44,948 nucleotides of DNA from Candidatus Pacearchaeota archaeon UBA284 (GTDB lineage Archaea > Nanobdellota > Nanobdellia > Pacearchaeales > UBA284), in NCBI GenBank assembly GCA_002499185.1, contig DAKN01000102.1, positions 15,060 through 60,007 on the forward strand, given 5' to 3'. Under the pieces are notes generated by a model. It worked only from the letters and a program-made list of their open reading frames with translations, ran no database searches and was not told the origin of the DNA. This document shows positions 6,821-15,769 of the stretch, piece after piece. The first letter of the stretch is position 1. Every line of letters starts with the position of its first letter. A program made the position numbers and the translations under genes.

Positions 6821-7511
6821 AATAAAAAATAAGGCTCTGTGGTTAAAAAAAGAAAGAATCCTTGTAATTGGGGATTTGCATTTGGGTTATGAGCAATCCC
6901 TTAATGAGCAAGGGATTTTAATCCCACGAAAAAATTTCGATGAGATTTTTATAGAAATTAAGAATCTTTTAAAATTAAAACCTAAAAAAATTATAATTCT
7001 CGGAGATTTGAAACACGAGTTTGGGAACATACTAAAACAAGAAGGAGAAGATGTTATTAAATTGGTAAAAAAATTAAGTAAATGTTCAGATCTTTTAGTT
7101 ATAAGGGGAAATCATGATGGAGTTCTTTTTCCTTTGTTAAAAAAAGAAAATGTTTCTCTTTTAGATGAATATTTTTTCAAAGATTTTTGTTTCTTGCATG
7201 GGCATAAAATTCCCGAATCGTTGGATTTTAAAAAATCTAAAATTATAATCATCGGACACGAACATCCAGCCATTGAATTGGGTGATGGAATTAAAAAAGA
7301 AAAATACAAATGTTTCTTGCTCGGGAGATTTAAAAATAAAAAATTGGTTGTTTTGCCTAGTTTTTTTCCAATTCTTGGAGTAAATATATTAAAGGAAAAA
7401 CCCCTTAGTCCTTTTTTAAAAAAAGATTTGGGAAATTTTAGCATTTTTGTAATTTATAAAAAACCGTATTTTTTTGGTAAACTTAAAAATATAAGAAAAT
7501 TAACAAATTAA
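6798..7511 (+). CDS. ICC-like metallophosphoesterase (Lhr partner)
   Basis: 237 residues of the calcineurin-like phosphoesterase fold with all metal motifs: GDLHLG (about 22-27), GDLKHE (about 70), GNHD (about 109), HGHK (about 134) and GHEHP (about 152). Size and order match the COG1407/MJ0037 family, often encoded beside lhr. The 23-bp overlap with lhr indicates an operon and coupled translation. Probable DNA- or RNA-processing phosphoesterase/nuclease working with Lhr; the substrate is not known from sequence. Confidence 0.85.
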   Translation: MEILKGIEIKNKALWLKKERILVIGDLHLGYEQSLNEQGILIPRKNFDEIFIEIKNLLKLKPKKIIILGDLKHEFGNILKQEGEDVIKLVKKLSKCSDLLVIRGNHDGVLFPLLKKENVSLLDEYFFKDFCFLHGHKIPESLDFKKSKIIIIGHEHPAIELGDGIKKEKYKCFLLGRFKNKKLVVLPSFFPILGVNILKEKPLSPFLKKDLGNFSIFVIYKKPYFFGKLKNIRKLTN

Positions 7512-7563
7512 ATAGGTACTAAAAAAACAAAAAATTTAAATTATAAGAAATCTATTTAAAAAC

Positions 7564-7872
7564 ATGGCACAAATAAGAAAAGTTGGTTTATTGAATCTAA
7601 ATGATTCTTTTTCATTTCTCCAATTAAAAGAAAAAATAGATTCTTTTTTAAAAAGATTAAAAAAAGAGGGTTTTGATACAAATCTCGTTCATTTGGCCAC
7701 GTCCCGTCCCTTTACGATGACTAAATATCTTATGGAAACTAAGGATTTAATAAATTTGGTAGAAGATGCAATTAATAATTATGCTAGGCAAGACCAATAT
7801 GTTCTAAAGGCACTTAATGATGATATTTCTTCGCTTCGCTCGATTAAAACAAAACTAGAAAAACCTTTTTAA
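7564..7872 (+). CDS. Hypothetical soluble protein
   Basis: 102 residues, no signal peptide or membrane segment, mostly helical by composition. It begins MAQIRKVGLLNLND and has a central HLATSRPFTMTKYL stretch. TATA-like sequence (TTAAATTATAAG) lies about 20 nt before the ATG. I do not recognise a family. It ends shortly before the tRNA-Ser gene on the same strand. Confidence 0.5.
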   Translation: MAQIRKVGLLNLNDSFSFLQLKEKIDSFLKRLKKEGFDTNLVHLATSRPFTMTKYLMETKDLINLVEDAINNYARQDQYVLKALNDDISSLRSIKTKLEKPF

Positions 7873-7900
7873 TGGGTTAATTATTTATCTTTAATGGCTT

Positions 7901-8009
7901 GCCGGCGTGCCGGAACGGTAAACGGGCTCGTCTCGAAAGAAATCAGATGTTTAAATAATCAAGAGAACGAGTGTCTAACGACATCTAGGTTCAAATCCTG
8001 GCGCCGGCG
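7901..8009 (+). tRNA. tRNA-Ser(CGA) with anticodon-loop intron
   Basis: Acceptor arms GCCGGCG (7901-7907) and CGCCGGC (8002-8008) pair perfectly; discriminator G at 8009, as expected for archaeal Ser. D stem CCG/CGG; anticodon stem CTCGT (7927-7931)/ACGAG (7967-7971); T arm CTAGG-TTCAAAT-CCTGG. A long variable arm (TGTC/GACA) marks a class II tRNA. The anticodon loop is 35 nt instead of 7, so about 28 nt (about 7938-7965) would be an intron at the canonical 37/38 site, leaving anticodon CGA at 7934-7936. CCA is not encoded. Exact splice sites were not proven; I did not find an unambiguous bulge-helix-bulge by eye. Confidence 0.85.
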
Positions 8010-8021
8010 TAAATTTTAAAA

Positions 8022-8447
8022 TTATTTACTCTTTTCAGAATTTTTCTGTAATTGAGGTAGTCTTAAATGGTAAGGTAAGTTTAAGCTTTCTTCAAGATCT
8101 AATGCCTTAACATTACATTTAGTCATTATTGTGTTAAGTATTGCGGTGTTCAAATTTTCATCTATTTTTTTATTTTCCCAAGATTCTTTTATTGTTTTTG
8201 CTGTTTCCTTATCGGTTAAATATAAAACACTGCCCTCAAAAGATAGCTCTGCTATTTCTTTTTTATTTTGTAGATATTTTATAGCAAATTCAAAATCAAA
8301 AGAAAAAACCTCTTTATCCTTAAATGGAGATTCCTTAAGGGGTTTTATATCTTTTATATTCAATTTTAATGTTGTGTTTATTGCTCCTTGTTCGTATGTT
8401 TTTCTTTCTGCAGAAATTTTTTTGAAATTGAATCCAATAATTGCCAT
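8022..8447 (-). CDS. Conserved-looking hypothetical protein (possibly SecB-like fold)
   Basis: 141 residues, soluble. Alternating beta-type segments (IIGFNFKKISAERK, INTTLKLNIKDIK, VFSFDFEFAIKYL, IAELSFEGSVLYL) followed by a helical C-terminal half. The opening NFKKISAER and beta-strand pattern remind me of SecB-like chaperone folds, but the similarity is weak and could be chance. Starts at ATG 8445-8447. Convergent with tRNA-Ser; upstream of it lies the PRC-barrel gene on the same strand. Confidence 0.5.
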   Translation of the reverse strand: MAIIGFNFKKISAERKTYEQGAINTTLKLNIKDIKPLKESPFKDKEVFSFDFEFAIKYLQNKKEIAELSFEGSVLYLTDKETAKTIKESWENKKIDENLNTAILNTIMTKCNVKALDLEESLNLPYHLRLPQLQKNSEKSK

Positions 8448-8514
8448 TTTTTATTTTATATTAAATTTATAATTACGGATGATCGTTCCCCTTTATTATT
8501 AAAAGGACTTGGGT

Positions 8515-8775
8515 TTATTTCATATCTTCTTCGCTTACAACAACAAAATCGCCTACAGCTAGAATAGCGCTGTACGGAATCAAAACATTTCCGCTTTTAT
8601 CTTTTTCTAAATTCAATGTTAGGGCATGTGTTGTAGGTGAAGCTATAACAAGGTGGATTAGTTCTCCGCTTCTTGTTTCAAAAGTTATGTCTTTTACAAA
8701 ACCTAGTCTTTTACCTTCTTTTGTTACGACCAATCTTTCTGTAAGTTCTTTTGACGGTCTTTTATCTAGTGCCAT
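8515..8775 (-). CDS. PRC-barrel domain protein (CdpB-like)
   Basis: 86 residues forming one PRC-barrel: KRLGFVKDITFETRSGE, LVIASP and IPYSAILAVGDFVVVSE are the characteristic strands. Archaeal single-domain PRC-barrel proteins include CdpB1/CdpB2, which link FtsZ and SepF in cell division; others bind ribosome-related RNA. Assignment to CdpB specifically is inference. A TATA-like GTTTATAAAT near 8812-8822 gives a short leader. It is the gene immediately left of the replication origin. Confidence 0.8.
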   Translation of the reverse strand: MALDKRPSKELTERLVVTKEGKRLGFVKDITFETRSGELIHLVIASPTTHALTLNLEKDKSGNVLIPYSAILAVGDFVVVSEEDMK

Positions 8776-8997
8776 TTTTATTAAATTATTATTTAAATTG
8801 AATGATTAAATTTTATTTATAAACTTTTCTATGATTTCTTATATAAATCTATTTTGCGTTTATTCTATAATATTTTTATTTTATTTAAATGCAAATTATT
8901 TAATTAAATATTAATTAAAGATTAAACGAACTATTTGTTTTTCTTTCTTGCTTTTTTATTATATTTTAATATAATTTATTCGGTTTATAGGAAATCA

Positions 8998-9024
8998 CTC
9001 TCCCTCCTACGTTTCCTATGGAAA
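8998..9024 (-). promoter_or_regulatory. ORB element, left
   Basis: Dyad core at 9012-9024; on the minus strand it reads TTTCCATAGGAAACGTAGG and continues into a GGGAG tract, matching the dyad-plus-G-string form of archaeal origin recognition boxes bound by Orc1/Cdc6. Confidence 0.75.
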
Positions 9025-9059
9025 AGTAAACTCTATTTTTTGAATAAAATTGATAAATT

Positions 9060-9170
9060 AGAAAGATAGACGATATATAAAATTATATTTATAAATATTT
9101 ATATATTATATTATATATATTATATAGTTATATATTTTATATTTATAGTATTATTTAAAAAATAACTGTA
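9060..9170. other. AT-rich duplex-unwinding element
   Basis: About 110 bp with hardly any G or C, dominated by alternating TATAT and TTTATA, flanked by the two ORB boxes. Composition is far more AT-rich than the surrounding DNA, which is itself AT-rich. Confidence 0.7.
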
Positions 9171-9248
9171 CATTAAATAACCACCATAAAACATGAAAAA
9201 TAAAAATAATTCTTTTACGACGAAAAAGAAACAAGTTTTCAAAAAACA

Positions 9249-9276
9249 ATTTCCATAGGAAATAAGGGTCTGGGTG
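9249..9276 (+). promoter_or_regulatory. ORB element, right
   Basis: Core TTTCCATAGGAAA at 9250-9262 followed by AAGGGTCTGGG. It is the inverted counterpart of the left box and lies about 70 bp before the orc1 start, so it may also autoregulate orc1. Confidence 0.75.
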
Positions 9277-9344
9277 ATTTAAGGACAATATTTAAAAAGT
9301 AATGGTTTTTATAATTTAAATTAAATTCATTTGTTTAATTTGAA

Positions 9345-10595
9345 ATGAAAAAAGAGAAATTTATTTACCCAACAAAAAGAGACGAGCACGTTAATAACAT
9401 TTTTGATTCCTTTATTCAAAAAACCATTTTTAAAAATAAAATAATGTTACAATCAGGATATACTCCAGAAACAATACAACACAGAGAAAATCAAATAAAA
9501 CAAGTTGCTTCTATTCTCGCACCATCTTTAAGAGTAGAAAAACCATCAAACCTTTTTATTTACGGGTTAACTGGAACTGGAAAAACATTAGTAATACAAT
9601 ACGTCAAAAACCAATTATTAAGAAAAGCCAAAGAACAAAAAATAGAATTAATCATCCCATATATTAATTGTAAATTGCGAAAGGTAGCAGATACTGAATA
9701 TAGGATATTAGCAGAACTAATAAAAAAACTTGGTGGAAAGGTTCCCGCAACAGGATTACCAACAGATCAGCTATATCATAAATTGATTGAAATAATTGAT
9801 ACAAAAAAACAAATATTAATTTTAGTTTTAGATGAAATAGACCAAGCAGTTGGAAAAATTGGAGATGAATTTTTATATAATTTTACAAGATTAAACACAG
9901 AACTAACAAAAACACAGATTTCAATTATTGGAATTTCGAACGATTTGAAATTTCTTGATAATTTAGATCCAAGAGTTAAAAGCTCTTTAAGTGAAGAAGA
10001 AATATTATTTCCCCCTTATAATGCCCTTCAAATTAAAGATATTTTAAAAGAAAGAAGTAAAGAGGCATTTAAAGAAGGTATTTTAGGTGAAGGAATAATA
10101 GAAAAATGCGCAGCTCTTGCAGTAAGAGACCACGGAGATGCAAGAAAAGCTCTTGATTTACTTAGGATAGCTGGAGAGGTTGTTGAGAGAGAAAATAAAG
10201 ATAAAATAACTTTAGATTATATAGACAAGGCAAAAGAAAAAATGGAATCAGACATTGTTTTAAATTCGATAGAAACACAACCGAGACAATTTCAACTTAC
10301 CTTATTTTCAATAATCCAATTAATTAAAATATATAAAAAAGAAAAAGAAGAAAGAAGATTATTTACTGGAGATGTTTATGATTATTATCTAGACACATGC
10401 AAAAAAACAAAAATATCCAGCCTAACCCAGAGAAGAGTAAGCGATATAATTGCAGAATTTGATATGCTGGGAATAATAAATGCAAAAACAATAAGTAACG
10501 GAAGATATGGGAGAACGAGGGAAATAAGACTAGATCTTCCAGAAGAGTTAATTGAAAAAATAGAAAAAAACCTAATCAATTCCTTAGGGATTTAA
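9345..10595 (+). CDS. cdc6: Orc1/Cdc6 replication initiator
   Basis: 416 residues, normal for the family. AAA+ domain: Walker A GLTGTGKT (74-81), Walker B LVLDEID (about 160-166), sensor 1 region IIGISNDLKF (about 198-207), and DHGDARKALDLLR as sensor 2. The C-terminal third is the winged helix, with LTQRRVSDIIAEFDMLG as a likely recognition segment. It binds ORB boxes in the adjacent origin and loads MCM. It starts about 70 bp after the right ORB and heads the run orc1-polD small-polD large, all transcribed away from the origin. Confidence 0.95.
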   Translation: MKKEKFIYPTKRDEHVNNIFDSFIQKTIFKNKIMLQSGYTPETIQHRENQIKQVASILAPSLRVEKPSNLFIYGLTGTGKTLVIQYVKNQLLRKAKEQKIELIIPYINCKLRKVADTEYRILAELIKKLGGKVPATGLPTDQLYHKLIEIIDTKKQILILVLDEIDQAVGKIGDEFLYNFTRLNTELTKTQISIIGISNDLKFLDNLDPRVKSSLSEEEILFPPYNALQIKDILKERSKEAFKEGILGEGIIEKCAALAVRDHGDARKALDLLRIAGEVVERENKDKITLDYIDKAKEKMESDIVLNSIETQPRQFQLTLFSIIQLIKIYKKEKEERRLFTGDVYDYYLDTCKKTKISSLTQRRVSDIIAEFDMLGIINAKTISNGRYGRTREIRLDLPEELIEKIEKNLINSLGI

Positions 10596-10662
10596 CAAAA
10601 ACAAGGAAAAGGGAATGAGAATAAGGGAATATAAATAAATAAACCAGTTTAAGGTTTTAAAA

Positions 10663-12237
10663 ATGAAAGAAACAATAAAATCCCTGATGCTACAGGGGTA
10701 TTTAACAGAACCAAGTGCAGCAGAATTAATCAAAGAAGCTTCTATAAAAAATGAAGATTTTTATCATATTTTTTTATCACTAAATCCCCCGAAATGTATA
10801 ACTAAAGAATTTATTCTACAAAATATCCAAAAAATAGTAACTCAATTAATAAAAAAGAACCCAGAAATTAGCGAAGAAACAATTTCTTTTTTTAATAACC
10901 TTATTCCAAAAAAGGAAAACGAAGAAATAAATGACAATATTCAACAAATAAAAGAAGACCAAGAAAGAGTAAAAAAACTAGACGAATTTAAAAAAAGAAA
11001 AGTGGAAATAACCCAATCAATAGAAATAAAAAACAGAAAATTAACGGTAGAAGATTTCACAAAATATTTTAGAGGAAGATATGATTATTTAAAAAGAATT
11101 TTACAGGAAAAAAATCTTGAAAATCTCTCAAGCATAGGCAAACTTTCTGGTCAAAGAAAAAATTTTTCTATAATTGGAATGATATCAAATAAAAGACTCA
11201 CAAAAAATAAAAACCTAATTCTCGAAATCGAAGATTTAAGCGGAAAATTAAATGTTTTAATAAACGCAAACAAAAAAGAATTATTTGAAAAAGCAAAAGA
11301 TTTGGTTTTAGATGAAGTAATAGCTTTAACTGGTGTGGGTGATTCAGAAATTTTTTTTGTGAATGATATTTTCTTTCCAGACACATTTATTACAGAGAAA
11401 AAAACATCTCCAGACGACGAATATGTCCTTTTTACAGCAGATTGGCATGTTGGCCATAAAACATTTATGGAAGAGAATATAGTTAAATTTATTTCTTGGA
11501 TAAATGGAGAAATTGGAACAGAAAGTCAAAAAGAAATAGCAAAAAAAGTAAAATATCTTTTTATTGCAGGAGATTTGGTTGAAGGCGTTGGAGTTTATCC
11601 ATCACAGGAACAAGAACTAGCAATAAAAGACCTTTATCAACAATATAAAAAATTTGCAGAAATTCTGAGAAAAATAAGAAAAGACGTTACGATAATTTTA
11701 TGTGCGGGAAATCATGATGCAGTGAGATTAGTTGAACCACAACCAATAATTGAAAAAAAATTCATTCAGGAAATAATAGATATGGAAAATGTTTTTTTTA
11801 CTACAAATCCCAGCGTCGTTAACCTCGGAAAAACAAAAAATTTTGCCGGATTTAACATTCTTATGTATCATGGTTTTTCTTATCCGCACTATATGGATAA
11901 TGTCGATTCACTTAGATTAGCAAATGCAAAATTGAAGCCAGATATGATAATGCACTTTTTATTAAAAAAAAGACATTTGGCTCCAACACATGCGTCGACA
12001 ACGTACTTTCCAAGCGAAAAAGATTTTTTATTAATAGAAAATCCACCAGACATTTTTTTATCTGCGCATACACACCACACGGCAATCTCAACTTATAATA
12101 ATATTTTAACAATCTCTTGCGCATCATGGATTCCAGAAACAACATATCAGGAAAAATTAGGCTTGGTAGCAGACCCATGTAAGGTGCCAATATTTCATAT
12201 GAAGACAGGAAAAATTGCAATGCTTGATTTTAATTAA
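10663..12237 (+). CDS. polB: DNA polymerase D small subunit (DP1)
   Basis: 524 residues. N-terminal helical region, an OB fold (about 165-240), then a calcineurin-like 3'-5' exonuclease domain: DWHVGH (about 260), GDLVEG (about 302), GNHD (about 348), HGFS (about 406) and AHTHH (about 468). All metal ligands appear intact, so proofreading activity is expected. Archaeal replicative polymerase D is a heterodimer of this and the large subunit encoded 31 bp downstream. Located next to orc1 and the origin. Confidence 0.94.
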   Translation: MKETIKSLMLQGYLTEPSAAELIKEASIKNEDFYHIFLSLNPPKCITKEFILQNIQKIVTQLIKKNPEISEETISFFNNLIPKKENEEINDNIQQIKEDQERVKKLDEFKKRKVEITQSIEIKNRKLTVEDFTKYFRGRYDYLKRILQEKNLENLSSIGKLSGQRKNFSIIGMISNKRLTKNKNLILEIEDLSGKLNVLINANKKELFEKAKDLVLDEVIALTGVGDSEIFFVNDIFFPDTFITEKKTSPDDEYVLFTADWHVGHKTFMEENIVKFISWINGEIGTESQKEIAKKVKYLFIAGDLVEGVGVYPSQEQELAIKDLYQQYKKFAEILRKIRKDVTIILCAGNHDAVRLVEPQPIIEKKFIQEIIDMENVFFTTNPSVVNLGKTKNFAGFNILMYHGFSYPHYMDNVDSLRLANAKLKPDMIMHFLLKKRHLAPTHASTTYFPSEKDFLLIENPPDIFLSAHTHHTAISTYNNILTISCASWIPETTYQEKLGLVADPCKVPIFHMKTGKIAMLDFN

Positions 12238-12268
12238 AATATATGTAATAAAAAATAAATAATAAAAA

Positions 12269-15200
12269 ATGGAGCAATATTTTGAAAAATTGTTAGAAAA
12301 TGTAAAAAAAGAATATACCATAGCAGAACCAGCAAGAGCCAAAGGTTATGACCCTGTTAGTAAAGTGGAAGTTCCATTAGCAATCTCGCTTGCAGAAAAA
12401 GCAATTGGATTAATATCAACAATTTACCCGCAACTAAACCAAGATAGGGGGGTTATAGATAGAATTCTTGAACTTGAAAAAGAATACGGACAGCTAGATA
12501 CGGCCGTTTCATTTAAAATAGCAGAAGAGGTTGCTACACAAAAGTTTTGCAAATTTGAAAGTCAATTACAAGCAATAGATGCTGGAATACGTGTTGGTTT
12601 TGCATATATCACCCTTGGTGTTGTTTCTTCACCAATAGAGGGATTTACAGAATTAAAAATTAGAAAAACAAGAGATGGAAAAGATTATTTTGCTGCTTAT
12701 TTTTCTGGACCGATTAGAAGTGCAGGAACAACGGCAAGTTGCATTGTTCTTATGTTAATAGATTATTTAAGAGAATATTTTGGATATGCTAAATATGATC
12801 CTGATGAAAAAGAAGTAAAAAGATACATTACAGAAAATTATGATTATCATGAGCGTGTTACAAATTTACAGTATATCGGAACAAAGGAGGAAATAGAGTT
12901 TCTTGCAAGCCACATACCCATACAAATTGATGGAGAACCGACAGAAGACCGGGAGGTTTCAAATTATAAGGATTTACCTAGAATTCCAACAAACCTGATT
13001 AGGGGGGGAATGGCATTGATTTTTTCAGAAGGACTATCACAGAAAGCACAGAAAGGTTTGAGACTGTTAAGGGGAGTACAACAAAAAGGATTTAAGGCTA
13101 CTGGATGGGACTTTTTAGACGATTATATCATATTACACAAAAAAAGAGAAAAAGGTACAACAGACACGAGTCCAACCTATATTAAAGACTTAGTTGCAGG
13201 CAGACCAGTATTTGGACACCCATCAATGTCCGGCGGTTTTAGATTTAGATATGGAAGAAGCAGAGTTAGCGGATTTTCTGCAACATCTATTCATCCGGCA
13301 ACAATGGCCATTTCAAACAATTTTCTTTCATCTGGAACGCAATTAAAAGTAGAAAGACCAACAAAGGGGTGCATTATAACGTCTTGTGATGCTTTGGAAG
13401 GACCAATAGTTAGATTAAAAGATGGAAGCGTAAAAAAAATAAAAAGCTTCGAAGAAGCAAAAAAAATTTACAAAGATACAGAACAAATAATTTATCTTGG
13501 AGATATTTTGTTTTCTTTAGGGGATGTAATGAATAGAAATTATGAATTAATTAAACCAGGATATGTTGAAGAATGGTGGTTTTTACAATTAAATAAAAAA
13601 ATAAATGAATTAAACGAAAATCGTGAAGTTAAAATAGAAATAAAAGAAGTTTATGACAAATACAATTTTGATTTAGAAAAAGCCAAGGAAATTTCTATAA
13701 AATACTGCATCCCATTACATCCAAAATATCTTTTCTTTTGGACCCAAATAACAAAAGAACAATTTATAGATTTACTAAAATGGTTTAAAATTTCCACTAT
13801 AAGAGATGGAAAATTAATTTTACCTTATGAAACGTTAAATAGAAAAAACCTTAATAACGCAAAAACAGCACTCGAAATTTTAGGGGTAGAACATTTTATT
13901 TCAACAGCAGACGCTGTTATTAATGAAGAAAATACTAAAACACTATTCGCAAACCTGAATTTTTCTGAAGAAAATTTTAAGGAAAAAGTTATCGAAATTT
14001 TAGATTTTACCGAAAAAGAAGAAAATAATAAATCAACACCGTTAATTTTTGTAAATAAATTTTCCGAATTCATAATTAAAGATTTAGCAGGAAATTTTAT
14101 TGGTGCAAGAATGGGTAGACCAGAAAAAGCAAAAGCAAGAAAACTTGTCGGGAGCCCAAGCGTTTTATTTCCCATAGGGGATCAAGGTGGAAGATTTAGA
14201 AGCGTAAATGAAGCAGTTAATGCCCGTTTTATCAAAGCAGATTTTCCAACATATTATTGTCAAAACTGTAAAAATGAAACAATATATCGTATTTGTGAAT
14301 CTTGTTCTAAAGAAACCACACCAATAGGTTTTTGTCAAATATGCAACAAAAAAATAATCAATGCAATTTGCAATGAACACGGAAAATGTTTACCTTATTT
14401 TACTAAAGAGATAGAAAGTAAATATTATTTTGATAAAGCAATAGAACATATTCACTTGACAAAAGACGAAATTCCAAAATTAATTAAGGGGGTAAAAGGA
14501 ACATCAAATCAAGAACACGCATTTGAAAATCCAGCTAAAGGAATCTTAAGATCGAAACACAGCTTGTGTGTTAATAAAGATGGTACAATAAGATATGATG
14601 CAACAGAAATTCCAGTAACACACTTTAAACCCAAGGAAATTGGAGCAGATGTAGGGAAATTAAAAGAATTGGGTTATGAAAAAGATATTTCTGGAAATGA
14701 CTTAATTAATGATGACCAAATTTTAGAATTATTTCCACACGACATAATTTTACCAGCATGTCCAGAATCTCCAGATGAAAAAGCAGACGAGTTTTTTTTT
14801 AATGTAGCAAATTTTATCGACGATTTATTAGAAAGATTTTATAAACTTCCAAGATATTATAATTTAAAATCAAAAAAAGATTTAATAGGACAATTAGCAA
14901 CATGCATGGCTCCACATAATTGTGCAGGGGTTGTTTCCAGAATCATCGGCTTCTCAAAAACACAAGGACTAATGGCTTCTCCTTTTATGCACGCAGCAGT
15001 TAGAAGAGATTGTGATGGGGATGAAATTGCAGTAATGCTTCTTTTAGATGTTTTATTAAACTTTTCAAGAAAATTTCTTCCATCTCATAGGGGCGGAACA
15101 CAAGATGCTCCGCTAGTTCTAAATGCGAGAATTAGAGCAGGAGAAGTTGATGATCAGATTCTTGATTTAGAATTAGTCGAAAACTATCCTCTTGAACTAT

Positions 15201-15766
15201 ATGAATTAGCAGAACAAGGAAAACATTCATCCGAGATAAAAATAGAGAATATTAAAAAAAGATTGAGAGAAGGAAAAGATCCGTTTATAAATATTAATTT
15301 TACACACGGAACTACAGACTTTAATGAGGGCGTGGTAAATTCTTCCTATAAATCTTTACCAAGCATGAAAGAAAAAGTAGATAAACAAATGGAAATTGTA
15401 ACAAAATTAAGATCTGTTAATGCAGAAGATGTTGCAAGATTAATAATTGAAAGACATTTTATTAGAGATATAAAAGGAAACTTCAATAAATTTACTCAAC
15501 AACAATTTAGATGTGTGGGTTGTAATGAAAAATATAGGAGACCCCCATTATCTGGAAAATGTAATAAATGTAAAGATGGAAGAATTATTTTTACAATATC
15601 AGAAGGAAGTATAATAAAATATCTCATTCCGGCATTAGAACTTTCTGAAAAGTATAATCTTTCTACATACATTAAACAAAGTCTCGATTTAATAAAGGAA
15701 GCAATAGAAAGCATGTTTGGAAAAGAAACAGAAAAACAACAAGAGCTGAAAAAATGGTTTGGATAA
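12269..15766 (+). CDS. polC: DNA polymerase D large subunit (DP2)
   Basis: 1165 residues, full length. N-terminal conserved block (PIRSAGTTAS near 150), the double-psi beta-barrel catalytic core with DCDGDE at about 913, a cysteine-rich module at about 663-710 (CQNC, CESC, CQIC) and a C-terminal zinc motif (CVGC...CNKC) at about 1081-1105. The last residues, QQELKKWFG, fit a PCNA-binding PIP box. The catalytic region is uninterrupted, so there is no intein at the usual DP2 site. Starts 31 bp after DP1. Ends 3 bp from the stop of a convergent gene. Confidence 0.95.
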   Translation: MEQYFEKLLENVKKEYTIAEPARAKGYDPVSKVEVPLAISLAEKAIGLISTIYPQLNQDRGVIDRILELEKEYGQLDTAVSFKIAEEVATQKFCKFESQLQAIDAGIRVGFAYITLGVVSSPIEGFTELKIRKTRDGKDYFAAYFSGPIRSAGTTASCIVLMLIDYLREYFGYAKYDPDEKEVKRYITENYDYHERVTNLQYIGTKEEIEFLASHIPIQIDGEPTEDREVSNYKDLPRIPTNLIRGGMALIFSEGLSQKAQKGLRLLRGVQQKGFKATGWDFLDDYIILHKKREKGTTDTSPTYIKDLVAGRPVFGHPSMSGGFRFRYGRSRVSGFSATSIHPATMAISNNFLSSGTQLKVERPTKGCIITSCDALEGPIVRLKDGSVKKIKSFEEAKKIYKDTEQIIYLGDILFSLGDVMNRNYELIKPGYVEEWWFLQLNKKINELNENREVKIEIKEVYDKYNFDLEKAKEISIKYCIPLHPKYLFFWTQITKEQFIDLLKWFKISTIRDGKLILPYETLNRKNLNNAKTALEILGVEHFISTADAVINEENTKTLFANLNFSEENFKEKVIEILDFTEKEENNKSTPLIFVNKFSEFIIKDLAGNFIGARMGRPEKAKARKLVGSPSVLFPIGDQGGRFRSVNEAVNARFIKADFPTYYCQNCKNETIYRICESCSKETTPIGFCQICNKKIINAICNEHGKCLPYFTKEIESKYYFDKAIEHIHLTKDEIPKLIKGVKGTSNQEHAFENPAKGILRSKHSLCVNKDGTIRYDATEIPVTHFKPKEIGADVGKLKELGYEKDISGNDLINDDQILELFPHDIILPACPESPDEKADEFFFNVANFIDDLLERFYKLPRYYNLKSKKDLIGQLATCMAPHNCAGVVSRIIGFSKTQGLMASPFMHAAVRRDCDGDEIAVMLLLDVLLNFSRKFLPSHRGGTQDAPLVLNARIRAGEVDDQILDLELVENYPLELYELAEQGKHSSEIKIENIKKRLREGKDPFININFTHGTTDFNEGVVNSSYKSLPSMKEKVDKQMEIVTKLRSVNAEDVARLIIERHFIRDIKGNFNKFTQQQFRCVGCNEKYRRPPLSGKCNKCKDGRIIFTISEGSIIKYLIPALELSEKYNLSTYIKQSLDLIKEAIESMFGKETEKQQELKKWFG

Positions 15767-15769
15767 AAA

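Larger units (their letters stand above)
8998..9276. other. Candidate chromosomal replication origin (oriC)
   Basis: Lies in the 569-bp gap 8776-9344, immediately upstream of orc1/cdc6. Two ORB-like boxes face each other: TTTCCATAGGAAA plus a G-rich tail on the minus strand at 8998-9024, and the same 13-bp dyad plus AAGGGTCTGGG on the plus strand at 9250-9275. Between them, about 9060-9170 is almost pure A/T with alternating TATA runs, a typical duplex-unwinding element. This inverted ORB-DUE-ORB arrangement beside the initiator gene is the classical archaeal oriC1 design. Confidence 0.85.

Noticed and set aside
12269..15766. Intein in polymerase D large subunit
   Set aside because: The catalytic DCDGDE region is continuous, there are no splicing motifs, and the length of 1165 residues is normal for an intein-free protein.
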